Part shown: in pieces, positions 1 to 7,927 of the stretch | How positions within the stretch are numbered: the first letter of the stretch is position 1 | Layout of the letters: every line of letters starts with the position of its first letter | DNA from: Hoyosella rhizosphaerae | Lineage (GTDB): Bacteria > Actinomycetota > Actinomycetes > Mycobacteriales > Mycobacteriaceae | Reading direction: 5' to 3' | Assembly (NCBI RefSeq): GCF_014643175.1 | Contig: NZ_BMJH01000001.1 | Span: forward strand, 434,001-498,000 | DNA length: 64,000 bases | Made by a program: the position numbers and the translations under genes | The notes under the pieces: model-generated | What the model saw: only the letters and a program-made list of their open reading frames with translations | Database searches by the model: none | Told to the model about the DNA's origin: nothing

Positions 1-56
1 AAGGCCAGCAGCTTCCGAAGCTCACTTGTACAAACATTCTGGGAAACGAGCATGCG

Positions 57-1235
57 GTGACAACCCACTATGCTTACTCGCCAGAACTGCACCCGACTGA
101 GTACCTCGACGAGATGACTGTCGGCGATGGACGCCTGGTCAAACGAATCGCCGAACGCATCCGTCTCGCCGCACGGTCCGGCACTCGCGCGCACACCTTG
201 ATCACGGGAGCGCGCGGAACAGGAAAAACACACACCCTCGCCGTTGCCGTAGGACGGGCGTCTGCCAGCAGAACCGTTGCGAACAAGGTCAGTGTGGTGT
301 GGCTGGGTGATGGTGCATTGGAAACCAATTCCTACACGGACTTTCTTGTCAACGCGATTACTCAGATTGACCCTCTAGTGGCGTCCGACATCGTCCTCCG
401 CCGCGCCGACTACAACGCTGCGGCGTTGGAAGAAATGCTCACCACCGCGTTAAACGGCCGGGTACTTGTCCTGGTCATCGAATCGTTAGACGCGGTGTTT
501 GATCGCATCGGAATCGCAGGAACTCGAGCGTTGCGCGGTTTCGTGGAAACACACAGCGACACACTCGTTCTCGCCAGTGCGCCCACACTGTTTCCGGCAG
601 TGAGCTCCCGAACCCAACCGTGGTTTGGCAACTTCGACATCGAACGAACCAGGCAACTCACAGTGCGTGAATGCACCGAACTTCTCCGTCGACGAGGTAA
701 TGACACAGCACTGGCCGCCTATCTTGACGGCGCCGAAAGTCGGGACGCTATCGATGTTGTGTACCAAGCACTCGGTGGGGCTGCAAGGGTCTGGCACCTC
801 ATCGCAGATACGGCAACACCAGAAACACTCAGCGACCCTGCCGAAACAATAAACAAAGCACTCGACATGCTCACGCCTTCGTACCACGCAATTTTGAGCG
901 AGCTACCCAATGTTGAACGCGCCGTTATCGTGACCCTTGGGCGGGGCAACGGTGACGCACACGCCTTCACCGTCGGGGAACTCGCCGCACACTCAGGCAT
1001 CACTGCTAATACGGCTGCCGTCACGTTGCGGCGCCTTACCGAACACAACTGGGTGGTGGGCGCCAAGCGGCCTGGAGCAGATCAGCGGCGAACCTACTAC
1101 CACCTCACCGACCCGCTTCTAGAAACGTACATTCGGCGGCAAACACCCCACCGCGCGGCAAGCACCAGTCGAGGTAATGATGAACAATTGCCCCATTCGT
1201 TCAGAAATCAAAAACCAACTGTGACAGGTCGCTAA
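57..1235 (+). CDS. AAA-type ATPase with C-terminal winged helix
   Basis: This is a soluble 392-residue protein with a clear Walker A motif, GARGTGKT, at residues 51-58, and a Walker B-like hydrophobic strand ending in ESLD near residue 140. The last 110 residues resemble a MarR-type winged helix (a DNA-reading helix around GITANTAAVTLRRL, then a basic wing). The layout, a P-loop NTPase followed by wHTH, fits the ORC/Cdc6-like or STAND-like AAA proteins that bacteria often carry as orphans. The GTG at 57 is the first usable start and leaves only 56 bases upstream in the window, so its operon partner, if any, is not visible. The function is unknown. A role as an ATP-dependent regulator is inference. 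Confidence 0.75.
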   Translation: MTTHYAYSPELHPTEYLDEMTVGDGRLVKRIAERIRLAARSGTRAHTLITGARGTGKTHTLAVAVGRASASRTVANKVSVVWLGDGALETNSYTDFLVNAITQIDPLVASDIVLRRADYNAAALEEMLTTALNGRVLVLVIESLDAVFDRIGIAGTRALRGFVETHSDTLVLASAPTLFPAVSSRTQPWFGNFDIERTRQLTVRECTELLRRRGNDTALAAYLDGAESRDAIDVVYQALGGAARVWHLIADTATPETLSDPAETINKALDMLTPSYHAILSELPNVERAVIVTLGRGNGDAHAFTVGELAAHSGITANTAAVTLRRLTEHNWVVGAKRPGADQRRTYYHLTDPLLETYIRRQTPHRAASTSRGNDEQLPHSFRNQKPTVTGR

Positions 1236-1278
1236 GGTGAGACGTGACACTCGGCGCGCGTTCGTCGCGTGTTGCACG

Positions 1279-1294
1279 AGTCGAATGTTCGACT
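1279..1294. promoter_or_regulatory. 16-bp palindrome upstream of ndh
   Basis: AGTCGAA, a 2-base spacer and TTCGACT form two perfect 7-bp arms ending 31 bases before the chosen ndh start. The position suits an operator for the NADH dehydrogenase gene. The regulator is unknown, and the spacing does not fit the LexA box. Confidence 0.4.
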
Positions 1295-1325
1295 GCGCCC
1301 GCACTGCACGCTAAGGGGACACACT

Positions 1326-2699
1326 ATGTCGCGTTCTACCACGACCGCACGCCACCACGTCGTTATTGTCGGCTCGGGGTTCGGTTCGATGTTTGCCGCC
1401 AGGCAACTCAAGAACGCGGACGTGGACGTCACCGTCATAGCCCGAAGCACACATCACCTTTTTCAGCCGTTGCTGTACCAGGTGGCAACAGGAATCCTGT
1501 CTGTTGGTGAAATTGCGGTACCGAACCGTGTGATTCTGCGCCGCTACAAGAACACCAGGGTGCTTCTGGGTGATGTCGTCGATATTGACGTACGCAACCA
1601 AACAGTGACATCTGAAGCAGCAGACCACGCCATCGTCACTTCCTACGACAGCCTTATCGTCGCAGCGGGTGCTGAGCAGTCGTATTTTGGCAACGACCAT
1701 TTCGCCAAGTACGCGCCCGGAATGAAGACCATTGACCACGCGCTAGAGTTGCGCGGCAAGATCATTGCGGCGTTCGAGCACGCGGAGTTGTCGCATGACC
1801 CCGAAGAGCAAAAACGCCTCCTCACCTTTGTTGTCGTGGGTGCTGGGCCGACAGGTGTTGAGATGGCCGGGCAGATCGCCGAACTAGCTAAACGCACCCT
1901 GACTGACGCGTTCCGCAACGCCGATCCTGCATCAGCGCGCATTATTCTGCTCGACGCCGCCCCTCAGGTTCTCCCACCGATGGGCAAGAAGTTGGGCAAT
2001 AAAGCGCAGAGGAAGCTCGAAAAAATGGGCGTCGAAGTGCTGCTTGACACTTTCGTCACCGACATCGATGAAGGCGGATTTGTTGTCAAAGATAAGGACG
2101 GCAACCAATACCGCATCCCCGCATACTGCAAGATCTGGGCCGCCGGCGTTTCTGCGAGCCCATTGGGTAAACAACTAGCTGATCAGACTGGCACCGAGCT
2201 AGACCGCGCTGGGCGAGTAAAGGTCAATCCTGACCTGACAATTGAGGGGCAACGCAACGTTTTTGTTGTGGGCGACATGATGGCCCTCGGCGATGTTCCT
2301 GGAATCGCGCCCGCCGCAATTCAAAGTGGAACGTATGTAGCCAAACGCATTAAGGATGACGTCAAAGCCGAACTCAACGGTGAAGCCCTACCTGATCGCA
2401 AGCCCTTTAAGTACCTCGACAAGGGCAGTATCGCGGTCGTATCGAAATACAACGCCGTCGGCAAAGTTATGGGTGGAAAAGTCCCGGTCAGTGGTCTCAT
2501 CGGGTGGCTCATGTGGCTTGGTGTCCACCTCTTTTACCTCGTGGGCTTCAAGAATCGCTACACCACACTCATGTACTGGTTGATCACGTTTATCTCCAAC
2601 TCGCGAACCCAACTTAATGTCACCGAACAATGGATGAATGCCCGCGTGGCACTGGAACAAGTCGAAGAAGAAAAACAGAAAGAACTAGACGCACGGTAA
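1326..2699 (+). CDS. ndh: Type II NADH dehydrogenase (non-proton-pumping)
   Basis: NDH-2 oxidises NADH and reduces menaquinone at the inner face of the membrane without pumping protons. The protein shows an N-terminal FAD-binding Rossmann motif (VGSGFGSMFAA), the conserved HHLFQPLLYQVATGIL segment, a second nucleotide motif VVGAGPTGVEMAG for NADH, and the VFVVGDMM flavin motif. Near the C-terminus a hydrophobic stretch (LIGWLMWLGVHLFYLVGF) would anchor it to the membrane. The length of 457 residues is normal for actinobacterial Ndh. I chose the ATG at 1326 because AAGGGGA lies 7-13 bases upstream. The open frame continues up to 1269, but that extension has no homology-like features. A 16-bp palindrome precedes it. 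Confidence 0.95.
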   Translation: MSRSTTTARHHVVIVGSGFGSMFAARQLKNADVDVTVIARSTHHLFQPLLYQVATGILSVGEIAVPNRVILRRYKNTRVLLGDVVDIDVRNQTVTSEAADHAIVTSYDSLIVAAGAEQSYFGNDHFAKYAPGMKTIDHALELRGKIIAAFEHAELSHDPEEQKRLLTFVVVGAGPTGVEMAGQIAELAKRTLTDAFRNADPASARIILLDAAPQVLPPMGKKLGNKAQRKLEKMGVEVLLDTFVTDIDEGGFVVKDKDGNQYRIPAYCKIWAAGVSASPLGKQLADQTGTELDRAGRVKVNPDLTIEGQRNVFVVGDMMALGDVPGIAPAAIQSGTYVAKRIKDDVKAELNGEALPDRKPFKYLDKGSIAVVSKYNAVGKVMGGKVPVSGLIGWLMWLGVHLFYLVGFKNRYTTLMYWLITFISNSRTQLNVTEQWMNARVALEQVEEEKQKELDAR

Positions 2700-2709
2700 G
2701 GAACACGAC

Positions 2710-3138
2710 ATGGCCGATCAAGACAGCCCTCAAATCCCACTCCCACCTGTGGCCCCACACCTCGTTGTGCACGGTGCAGCGCAGGCGATTGAGTTCTACA
2801 CAAAAGCATTTGGTGCTGTAGAAGTGTTTCGAGTACCCGACGATGACGGCAACCGCCTCATGCACGCGAGTATCACCATCAACGGCGGATTGATCATGCT
2901 GGTCGATGACTACCCCGAATACTGCGACGGGAAGAGCACCACACCACAAGCTCTCGGTGGAAGCCCCGTGACCATTCACCTCAACGTCCAGGACGTCGAC
3001 GCCGCCTGGAAGCAAGCCGTCGATGCTGGGGCAACAGTGGATATGGAACTTGCAGATCAGTTTTGGGGCGACCGGTACGGCAAGCTCACCGACCCATTCG
3101 GGCACAGTTGGTCGCTCGCTTCCCCTAGCAAAACATGA
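2710..3138 (+). CDS. VOC/glyoxalase-fold protein, PhnB-like
   Basis: A 142-residue protein of the vicinal-oxygen-chelate superfamily in its PhnB-like branch. It shows the paired beta-alpha-beta-beta-beta layout: HLVVHGAAQAIEFYTKAFGAVEVFRV at the N-terminus and a closing GDRYGKLTDPFGHSWSLA strand typical of PhnB-type proteins. It lacks a full set of glyoxalase I metal ligands, so it should not be called lactoylglutathione lyase. It starts 11 bases after ndh and overlaps the next hydrolase gene by four bases (ATGA), so the three are probably co-transcribed. The substrate is unknown. Confidence 0.8.
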   Translation: MADQDSPQIPLPPVAPHLVVHGAAQAIEFYTKAFGAVEVFRVPDDDGNRLMHASITINGGLIMLVDDYPEYCDGKSTTPQALGGSPVTIHLNVQDVDAAWKQAVDAGATVDMELADQFWGDRYGKLTDPFGHSWSLASPSKT

Positions 3139-3857
3139 CCGATAAGCGATTACCGATCGTTTTCGTTCACGGAATCCGGCTTAGTCACGCGGAATGGTCT
3201 GCCGAAGTTGATTTACTGCACACTCGCGGTTACCAAGCCACGGCTGTCGACCTTCCTGGGCATGGGCTTCGGCGAGGAGATAAATTCACCCTCGACGGCG
3301 CCACCGGCATCATTGCGGACGCCATCGACGAACTCGGTGGTACCGCGCTGCTCGTAGGCCATTCGCTAGGCGGCTATGTTGCCCTCGCTGCCGCAGCGCA
3401 GTTCCCCGACAAACTTGCAGGACTCGTAGTTACGGGTTCGACGGCCACACCAAATCGATACCTTGGCTTGCCGTTTCTCGGCGCTCACCAGGCCCTCACC
3501 CGGCTGCCGAACAGCGGTGATGCAGTGAGTCGGTTCGCAATGCAACGTCTCGCTCCACCACGAACCGGGCAGGCCATTGTGGAGCGTGGTATCGCGACGG
3601 AAGTAATCCCTGATGTTGTGCGTGAAGTTGTCGGTTTTAACCCGCTCGCAGCTGCGGCGCAATTCACCGGCCCAACCTGGTACATCAACGGGCGCCACGA
3701 TCATTTCAGGCTGCACGAAAAACGCTTCCTGAACGCCAGCGCCGACGGTCGGTTGCACGTTGTGCGTGGGGCCGGACATTACTTGCCTATCACCCACGCC
3801 GACGAGTTCACTGCCATTCTTGAGAACATCGTTGAGGAGCTCACAACAAGCGCGTGA
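3135..3857 (+). CDS. Alpha/beta-hydrolase
   Basis: A 240-residue alpha/beta-hydrolase fold protein. The nucleophile elbow is GHSLGG (in LLVGHSLGGYV), the oxyanion strand is VFVHGIR near residue 12, the acid is probably the aspartate in NGRHDHF, and the catalytic histidine lies in GAGHYLP near the C-terminus, so the Ser-Asp-His triad looks intact. No signal peptide is seen, so it should be cytoplasmic. It overlaps the upstream VOC gene by an ATGA junction, implying translational coupling. The family covers esterases, epoxide hydrolases and C-C hydrolases, and nothing here fixes the substrate. Confidence 0.85.
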   Translation: MTDKRLPIVFVHGIRLSHAEWSAEVDLLHTRGYQATAVDLPGHGLRRGDKFTLDGATGIIADAIDELGGTALLVGHSLGGYVALAAAAQFPDKLAGLVVTGSTATPNRYLGLPFLGAHQALTRLPNSGDAVSRFAMQRLAPPRTGQAIVERGIATEVIPDVVREVVGFNPLAAAAQFTGPTWYINGRHDHFRLHEKRFLNASADGRLHVVRGAGHYLPITHADEFTAILENIVEELTTSA

Positions 3858-3867
3858 GGGCGGGGGA

Positions 3868-4524
3868 TTAACGCCCGGATTTGGCGTGGATCATGGAGAT
3901 CGCAACCGCCGCCGTCGAAGCGACGAGGGTGGGGACGAACTCGTGGTTAAACCATGCTCGACCATGTGAGACCCACACGCTGTTAAGACCCATATTGTGG
4001 GCGCCACCAATATCGGCGAGTGGGTGGTCACCCACCATCCAACCGTCCCGCAACGGCATGCCCACGGATTGTGCCGCGGCGTGGAATATCAATGGGGATG
4101 GTTTCGCGTACCCCACTTCCTCGGAGATGACGCACTCATCTATATGTGCTCCAAGGCCCGTGGCCGCGAGTTTCGCCTCCTGCTGCCGCACCGTTCCATT
4201 GGTGACGACGACGAGCTTCCATCCACGCGCACGCGCACGCGCGACGTCAAGGTTGTCCAGGACTGCGTCTTCCACCGTCACATAGTTGACGTGCTGCATC
4301 AGCAAGACCTCCACCAGAGCGGGCACCGAACAGCTGAGTTGATAGCGGCGGCGCAGCTGTTGTGCCAGCGACGAACGTGGGGTGTAACCATCGGCGTCTG
4401 CTTCCATGAGCCAAGCAAGGTCACCTGCTGCACCGATGGTGGACAGGAATTCGTTTGCCCACAAACGAAATGCGGCATTCCGGTCGATCAGGGTGTTGTC
4501 GAGATCAAGCAACAGTAGCGGCAT
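3868..4524 (-). CDS. HAD-superfamily phosphatase
   Basis: A 218-residue haloacid-dehalogenase-type hydrolase. Motif I is DLDNT (residues 7-11) with both aspartates, followed by a four-helix type-I cap. Motif II is VVTNGT, the conserved lysine is in GYAKPSP, and motif IV is GDHPLADIGGA. These fit the YjjG/phosphoglycolate-phosphatase-like branch, which dephosphorylates small sugar or nucleotide phosphates. The gene is transcribed against the preceding hydrolase (10-base gap) and diverges from the acyltransferase at 4743. The substrate is not predictable. Confidence 0.85.
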   Translation of the reverse strand: MPLLLLDLDNTLIDRNAAFRLWANEFLSTIGAAGDLAWLMEADADGYTPRSSLAQQLRRRYQLSCSVPALVEVLLMQHVNYVTVEDAVLDNLDVARARARGWKLVVVTNGTVRQQEAKLAATGLGAHIDECVISEEVGYAKPSPLIFHAAAQSVGMPLRDGWMVGDHPLADIGGAHNMGLNSVWVSHGRAWFNHEFVPTLVASTAAVAISMIHAKSGR

Positions 4525-4603
4525 AGTGAATTCATCCTGCTATACGCGCACTAAGCGATCCAGGGAAAGCGTCAGGTCGTCACATATAACGGAGGAACGT
4601 GAC

Positions 4604-4717
4604 GTGCGCTACTCTAAGTCCAAACAGATGGCCCAAACAGATCGCGGGGCCACTGTTGCGGCATCAACAACAACTAGGCGCGCTCGTGCGATATCCCCAG
4701 TGGTTCGCTACTGGTGA
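4604..4717 (+). CDS. Possible 37-residue small ORF upstream of plsC
   Basis: A GTG at 4604 sits seven bases after a strong Shine-Dalgarno (GGAGGA at 4591-4596) and opens a frame of 37 codons ending in TGA at 4717. The peptide is basic and Ser/Thr/Arg-rich, with no membrane segment. It ends 25 bases before the acyltransferase ATG, so it could be a leader peptide or a small protein. A GTG in another frame at 4599 would extend the acyltransferase N-terminus by 48 residues, but it is too close to the same ribosome-binding site. The only support is this ribosome-binding site. Confidence 0.35.
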   Translation: MRYSKSKQMAQTDRGATVAASTTTRRARAISPVVRYW

Positions 4718-4742
4718 AGCCAAGAAGGAGACTGGGACGACA

Positions 4743-5465
4743 ATGGCTGACAGCGACGCGGTCAACCAACACCCCGACTTCTCAAGCAACCAAGCGTTCT
4801 ATTGGTTGCTGAAGTTCGCGCTCATCGGACCCTTTATGCGGGTATACAACCGGCCGAAGGTCGACGGCCTCGAGAACATACCTAAAGAAGGCCCAGCTGT
4901 GATCGCGGGCAATCACCTTTCCATCGCTGACTGGCTCTTTGCGCCTCTCGCATCGCCGCGGAGGATCTCCTACCTCGCGAAGAATGAATACTTCACGACT
5001 CCTGGAATCTCAGGAAAGTTGCAGCGTTTCTTCTTTGTTCAAACTGGCCAGGTTCCGATTGACCGAACTGGCGCTAGTGCAGCGGAGAATGCATTAAATA
5101 CAGCCAAAAGGCTGCTCCGTGAAGGACGCCTAGTTGGCCTATATCCAGAGGGCACGCGTTCACCTGATTCCCGGTTGTACAAAGGCAAAACGGGTGTGGC
5201 GCGAGTAGCTCTAGACACTGGTGTGCCGATCATTCCTGTTGGTGTGACGGGAACTGAAAAGGTGTGCCCTCCGGGCAAGATGACCTGGGGGCACCACCAG
5301 GTGACGGTGAAGTTCGGCAAACCCATCAATCCTGCCGAGTTCGGCGAAAGTGGCGACACCAAGGCCGAACGCACCTTGACTGACCACATCATGAAAGAGA
5401 TTCAGGCACTGACTGGGCAGGAATACGTCGACGAGTACGCGCCCCGCGGAAAGAAGAATAAGTAA
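4743..5465 (+). CDS. 1-acylglycerol-3-phosphate O-acyltransferase (PlsC family)
   Basis: This enzyme class transfers a fatty acyl chain to the 2-position of lysophosphatidic acid to make phosphatidic acid at the membrane. The 240-residue product carries the catalytic HX4D motif (NHLSIADW), the glycerol-phosphate-binding block YPEGTRSPD, and the PIIPVGVTGTEK block. The C-terminus is lysine-rich (GKKNK). I chose the ATG at 4743, which follows AAGGAG at 4725-4730 with a rather long 12-base spacer, because this gives the usual family length of about 240 residues. Several mycobacterial-type paralogues exist, so no gene symbol is assigned. Confidence 0.88.
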   Translation: MADSDAVNQHPDFSSNQAFYWLLKFALIGPFMRVYNRPKVDGLENIPKEGPAVIAGNHLSIADWLFAPLASPRRISYLAKNEYFTTPGISGKLQRFFFVQTGQVPIDRTGASAAENALNTAKRLLREGRLVGLYPEGTRSPDSRLYKGKTGVARVALDTGVPIIPVGVTGTEKVCPPGKMTWGHHQVTVKFGKPINPAEFGESGDTKAERTLTDHIMKEIQALTGQEYVDEYAPRGKKNK

Positions 5466-5506
5466 GTCTAGAACTGTGGTCAATCAGGTTGTGTAGGTGT
5501 ACGACC

Positions 5507-5512
5507 TAGACT
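5507..5512 (+). promoter_or_regulatory. Candidate -10 element (leaderless) of the DUF998 gene
   Basis: TAGACT lies six bases before the ATG at 5519, and there is no ribosome-binding site in that gap. The spacing implies transcription starting at or next to the start codon. The hexamer also falls in the right arm of a 7-bp inverted repeat (5465-5471 with 5506-5512). Confidence 0.4.
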
Positions 5513-5518
5513 GAGCGC

Positions 5519-6244
5519 ATGCCTCGAACCGGTGTTCGCGAACGCAGACATACTCGGCTCACCACGGCGGGTGTGCTTTTTGTGCTCGCCGCAGTGTGGT
5601 ACCTGGGTAGCGAAGCTATTGCAGCGGCCGCGTTTGCTGGGTACAGCTACTCGCACAACTACATTAGCGATCTTGGCATCCCCGGCCTGGGGACGTCTGG
5701 CGGGCGCGACATCGACTCACCGCTTGCGCTCGTGATGAATGTTGGCTTCGTCGGACACGGGATCCTCTTCGTGGCAGCGGCGTATTTGTTGGTGACTGCA
5801 CTTCCTGCAACTCGGCTTCGGTGGGTGTATTTTGGGTTCGCTGTCGTACACGGCGTCGGCATCACCATGGTCGGTATATTTCCCGCGGCGCTTGATGCAT
5901 CTGACACCAACGGCATGGTGTTGCACGTCATTGGTGCCGGGATGGCGATCGTGGGCGGAAACCTCGCGGTGATCACCGGCGGATTCATTGTTCTACGCCG
6001 GGTTGTGCCACCGTGGGTCCCCAGCGCCAGTGTGGCACTGGGGATGACGGGCCTGGTGTGCCTAGCGATGTTGATGCTTAGTCAAAACGCAGGTAGCAGC
6101 ATTCTTGTCGCCCACGGAGTGTGGGAGCGCGGCGCGGTGTACACAGTGCAGGCGTGGGAGCTTTTGGTCGCCGCGGTGATCCTTGTGGGGGCGGTTCGTC
6201 AAAGTCCCGCAGGAGCAAGCACCTCCCGTTCGAGCCGCTGGTAG
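5519..6244 (+). CDS. DUF998 family integral membrane protein
   Basis: A 241-residue polytopic membrane protein matching the DUF998 pattern. A first helix follows a basic N-terminus, then comes the conserved segment SYSHNYISDLG, and five further hydrophobic helices follow (for example MNVGFVGHGILFVAAAYLLV and GMAIVGGNLAVITGGFIVL). Charged residues lie mostly in the loops. The biochemical role of the family is not known. The last 46 bases overlap the convergent SRPBCC gene, which is unusual but acceptable for a tail-to-tail pair. The gene appears to be leaderless. Confidence 0.8.
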   Translation: MPRTGVRERRHTRLTTAGVLFVLAAVWYLGSEAIAAAAFAGYSYSHNYISDLGIPGLGTSGGRDIDSPLALVMNVGFVGHGILFVAAAYLLVTALPATRLRWVYFGFAVVHGVGITMVGIFPAALDASDTNGMVLHVIGAGMAIVGGNLAVITGGFIVLRRVVPPWVPSASVALGMTGLVCLAMLMLSQNAGSSILVAHGVWERGAVYTVQAWELLVAAVILVGAVRQSPAGASTSRSSRW

Positions 6245-7185
6245 CTGGTTTCCATCCCGTCGGTCATCCCGGTGCCGAGGACGATGTCGCGCAATTCAGT
6301 TGTGGGGTAAGTGATGACGAGGGATAGCAGCGTGCCTCCCTCGACGGGGGTCAGTGTTAATTCATTGATTGTGCCTTCCCCCTCCATGCCGATCATGCGT
6401 TCGGTGGTCACCGCGCGATAAGGGGGAGTGTTCTCCAGCAGTTCGCCTTCGAAGCCGAAGCCGCCTTCGCCGCCGCCTTCTGGTGCCCACTCGTACCGGT
6501 AGGAGTCGCCCACTTCGGTGGCGAGTTCGCAGACGGGCATTGTCCAGCCGTCAGGGCCAAGCAACCAACGGCGGATTAGTTCTGCGTCGTTGTGGGCACG
6601 CCATACGTCGTCGACAGAACCGCGGATGACGCGACTGATCCGCACTTGGGTGTCGTTGAGGATCTGGCTCGCTGTGGCTCGGTCATGGGCAAACGATGTG
6701 AGGTCGGCGAGGACGTCATCGATTTGTCCCATCGCTTCTTGGAGTCCTTCTTCCATGCCCATTTCAAGCAGTTTCTCGAGATCTTCAAGGGACGCGAAGG
6801 TGGTTACGGTGGTGACGCGTGATCCGTTGTCGACGGTTTCGAATGTGAAGGCTGTGCGGGAGGTGGGCAACTCGTCGTGTGGTGTGCCGTCAGGGTTAGC
6901 GAATCCATCAACGACTTCGAATGATTTTTCCGGTGTGACGGCGACCCACTTCCAGTAACCGTGGTAGCGCTCGTCGTTGGGGCCGGTCATGTAGTAGGCG
7001 CTGGTTCCGTTGGGTGAGCCGTCGTGGCGTGTAAATGTCGCGGGGTAGCCGGGGGGTCCCCAGAATCGTTCAAGTTGACGGGGGTCGAGGTAGGCGTCCC
7101 AGAGTCGGCGTAGTGGGGCGGAAAACTCAGCGACTACGGTCAACGTGAGAGCTTCGGTGTCGCGGGTTACGGACGTGACAGGCAT
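6199..7185 (-). CDS. Tandem SRPBCC (AHSA1/Aha1-like) protein
   Basis: A 328-residue protein made of two START-like SRPBCC domains in tandem, roughly residues 8-155 and 165-326. Each has the AHSA1-type entry strand followed by a helix (VVAEFSAPLRRLWDAYLDPRQLERFWGPP and ISRVIRGSVDDVWRAHNDAELIRRWLLGP) and a late ERM or RTAFTFE-type strand. AGGAAGG lies eight bases before the ATG at 7185. The ArsR gene ends 20 bases upstream on the same strand. This ArsR-AHSA1 pairing is very common in actinobacteria and implies co-regulation. The ligand of the hydrophobic cavity is unknown. Confidence 0.85.
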   Translation of the reverse strand: MPVTSVTRDTEALTLTVVAEFSAPLRRLWDAYLDPRQLERFWGPPGYPATFTRHDGSPNGTSAYYMTGPNDERYHGYWKWVAVTPEKSFEVVDGFANPDGTPHDELPTSRTAFTFETVDNGSRVTTVTTFASLEDLEKLLEMGMEEGLQEAMGQIDDVLADLTSFAHDRATASQILNDTQVRISRVIRGSVDDVWRAHNDAELIRRWLLGPDGWTMPVCELATEVGDSYRYEWAPEGGGEGGFGFEGELLENTPPYRAVTTERMIGMEGEGTINELTLTPVEGGTLLSLVITYPTTELRDIVLGTGMTDGMETSYQRLEREVLAPAGL

Positions 7186-7205
7186 GGTGATCGCCTTCCT
7201 GGTGG

Positions 7206-7568
7206 TCAGTGTTGCGGGGGTTCTTCGGAGAGCAGTGCGTCGAGGCGCTCGATGCGGCCTCGCCAGATCTGTTCGTATCGGTCGAGCAAATGTTGGGCGC
7301 GCTGGATCATCTCGGGGTTGCCGCGGATCTGGCGCTCACGGCCTTGTCGGTGCTTGGACACAAGGCCTGCTCCTTCCAGTACGGCGACATGTTTTTGCAC
7401 GGCGGCGAAGGACATGTCGTACAGCTGTGTGAGCTCTGAAACCGTGGCTTCTGCAGTCAGGGTTCGGCGCAGGATGTCACGCCGGGTTGCGTCGGCGAGT
7501 GCGCGGAAAATCCGGTCGACCTCGTCGTCGGATAGCTCGGTGTCGCGTGAACCAGAATATACAACCAT
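7206..7568 (-). CDS. ArsR-family transcriptional repressor
   Basis: A 120-residue winged-helix regulator of the ArsR/SmtB family in the metal-independent SdpR-like branch that pairs with SRPBCC genes. The core RIFRALADATRRDILRRTL leads into a recognition helix (MSFAAVQKHVAVLEGAGLV) and a basic wing (KHRQGRERQ). No cysteine metal site is seen. The frame can be extended to a TTG at 7604, but the ATG at 7568 gives the family-typical MVVY N-terminus. That ATG lies inside a perfect 26-bp palindrome, presumably its own operator. It should repress itself and the SRPBCC gene 20 bases downstream. Confidence 0.85.
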   Translation of the reverse strand: MVVYSGSRDTELSDDEVDRIFRALADATRRDILRRTLTAEATVSELTQLYDMSFAAVQKHVAVLEGAGLVSKHRQGRERQIRGNPEMIQRAQHLLDRYEQIWRGRIERLDALLSEEPPQH

Positions 7569-7581
7569 ATGGTTGTATATT
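7556..7581. promoter_or_regulatory. Perfect 26-bp palindrome, ArsR autoregulatory operator
   Basis: Two 13-bp arms meet at CCATATGG (7565-7572) with no mismatch. The core reads ACAACCATATGGTTGT. The ATG of the arsR-like gene (7566-7568 on the minus strand) lies inside it, so a bound repressor would cover both the start of transcription and the start codon. Confidence 0.75.
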
Positions 7582-7684
7582 AGTCCGAGTTGGTCGGAAG
7601 TCAAGGGTTTGGCAGGCGCCCCGACTGGCCGCGCGGCATGATAGAACCGTATAAGTACACACGCGAACAGAAACGGACAACGCT

Positions 7685-7915
7685 ATGCGCTCACGCCGAT
7701 GGTACGAACTGACAATCGTTCAGAAATTACTCGTCGTGTCGCTAGCATCGGTTCAGGTCTCGCTGGCTGCCGCAGCCTGGGCCGACCTCGCTCAGCGCCA
7801 AGAAGGCGAAGTACAAGGATCGAAAAAGAAATGGGCGGCAGTCATCGCGATCAACTTCATTGGGCCAATCCTGTACTTCACGCGAGGGCGCACACCCGCA
7901 GGGGACACGGTTTAG
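7685..7915 (+). CDS. Small PLDc_N-domain membrane protein
   Basis: A 76-residue protein with two hydrophobic helices (about residues 13-32 and 50-64). The second contains the PLDc_N signature WAAVIAINFIGPILYFTRGR, known from the membrane N-terminus of cardiolipin synthases. There is no catalytic HKD motif, so this is a stand-alone membrane domain of unknown role. It has a paralogue in this window at 46739-46948 with the same signature. It is followed 12 bases later by another membrane protein gene, probably in the same transcript. Confidence 0.75.
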   Translation: MRSRRWYELTIVQKLLVVSLASVQVSLAAAAWADLAQRQEGEVQGSKKKWAAVIAINFIGPILYFTRGRTPAGDTV

Positions 7916-7927
7916 CGCCACGTCGCC

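Noticed and set aside
1279-1294. LexA/SOS box before ndh
   Set aside because: The half-sites TCGAA and TTCGA are two bases apart, whereas the SOS box needs GAAC-N4-GTTC. It is kept only as an unassigned palindrome.
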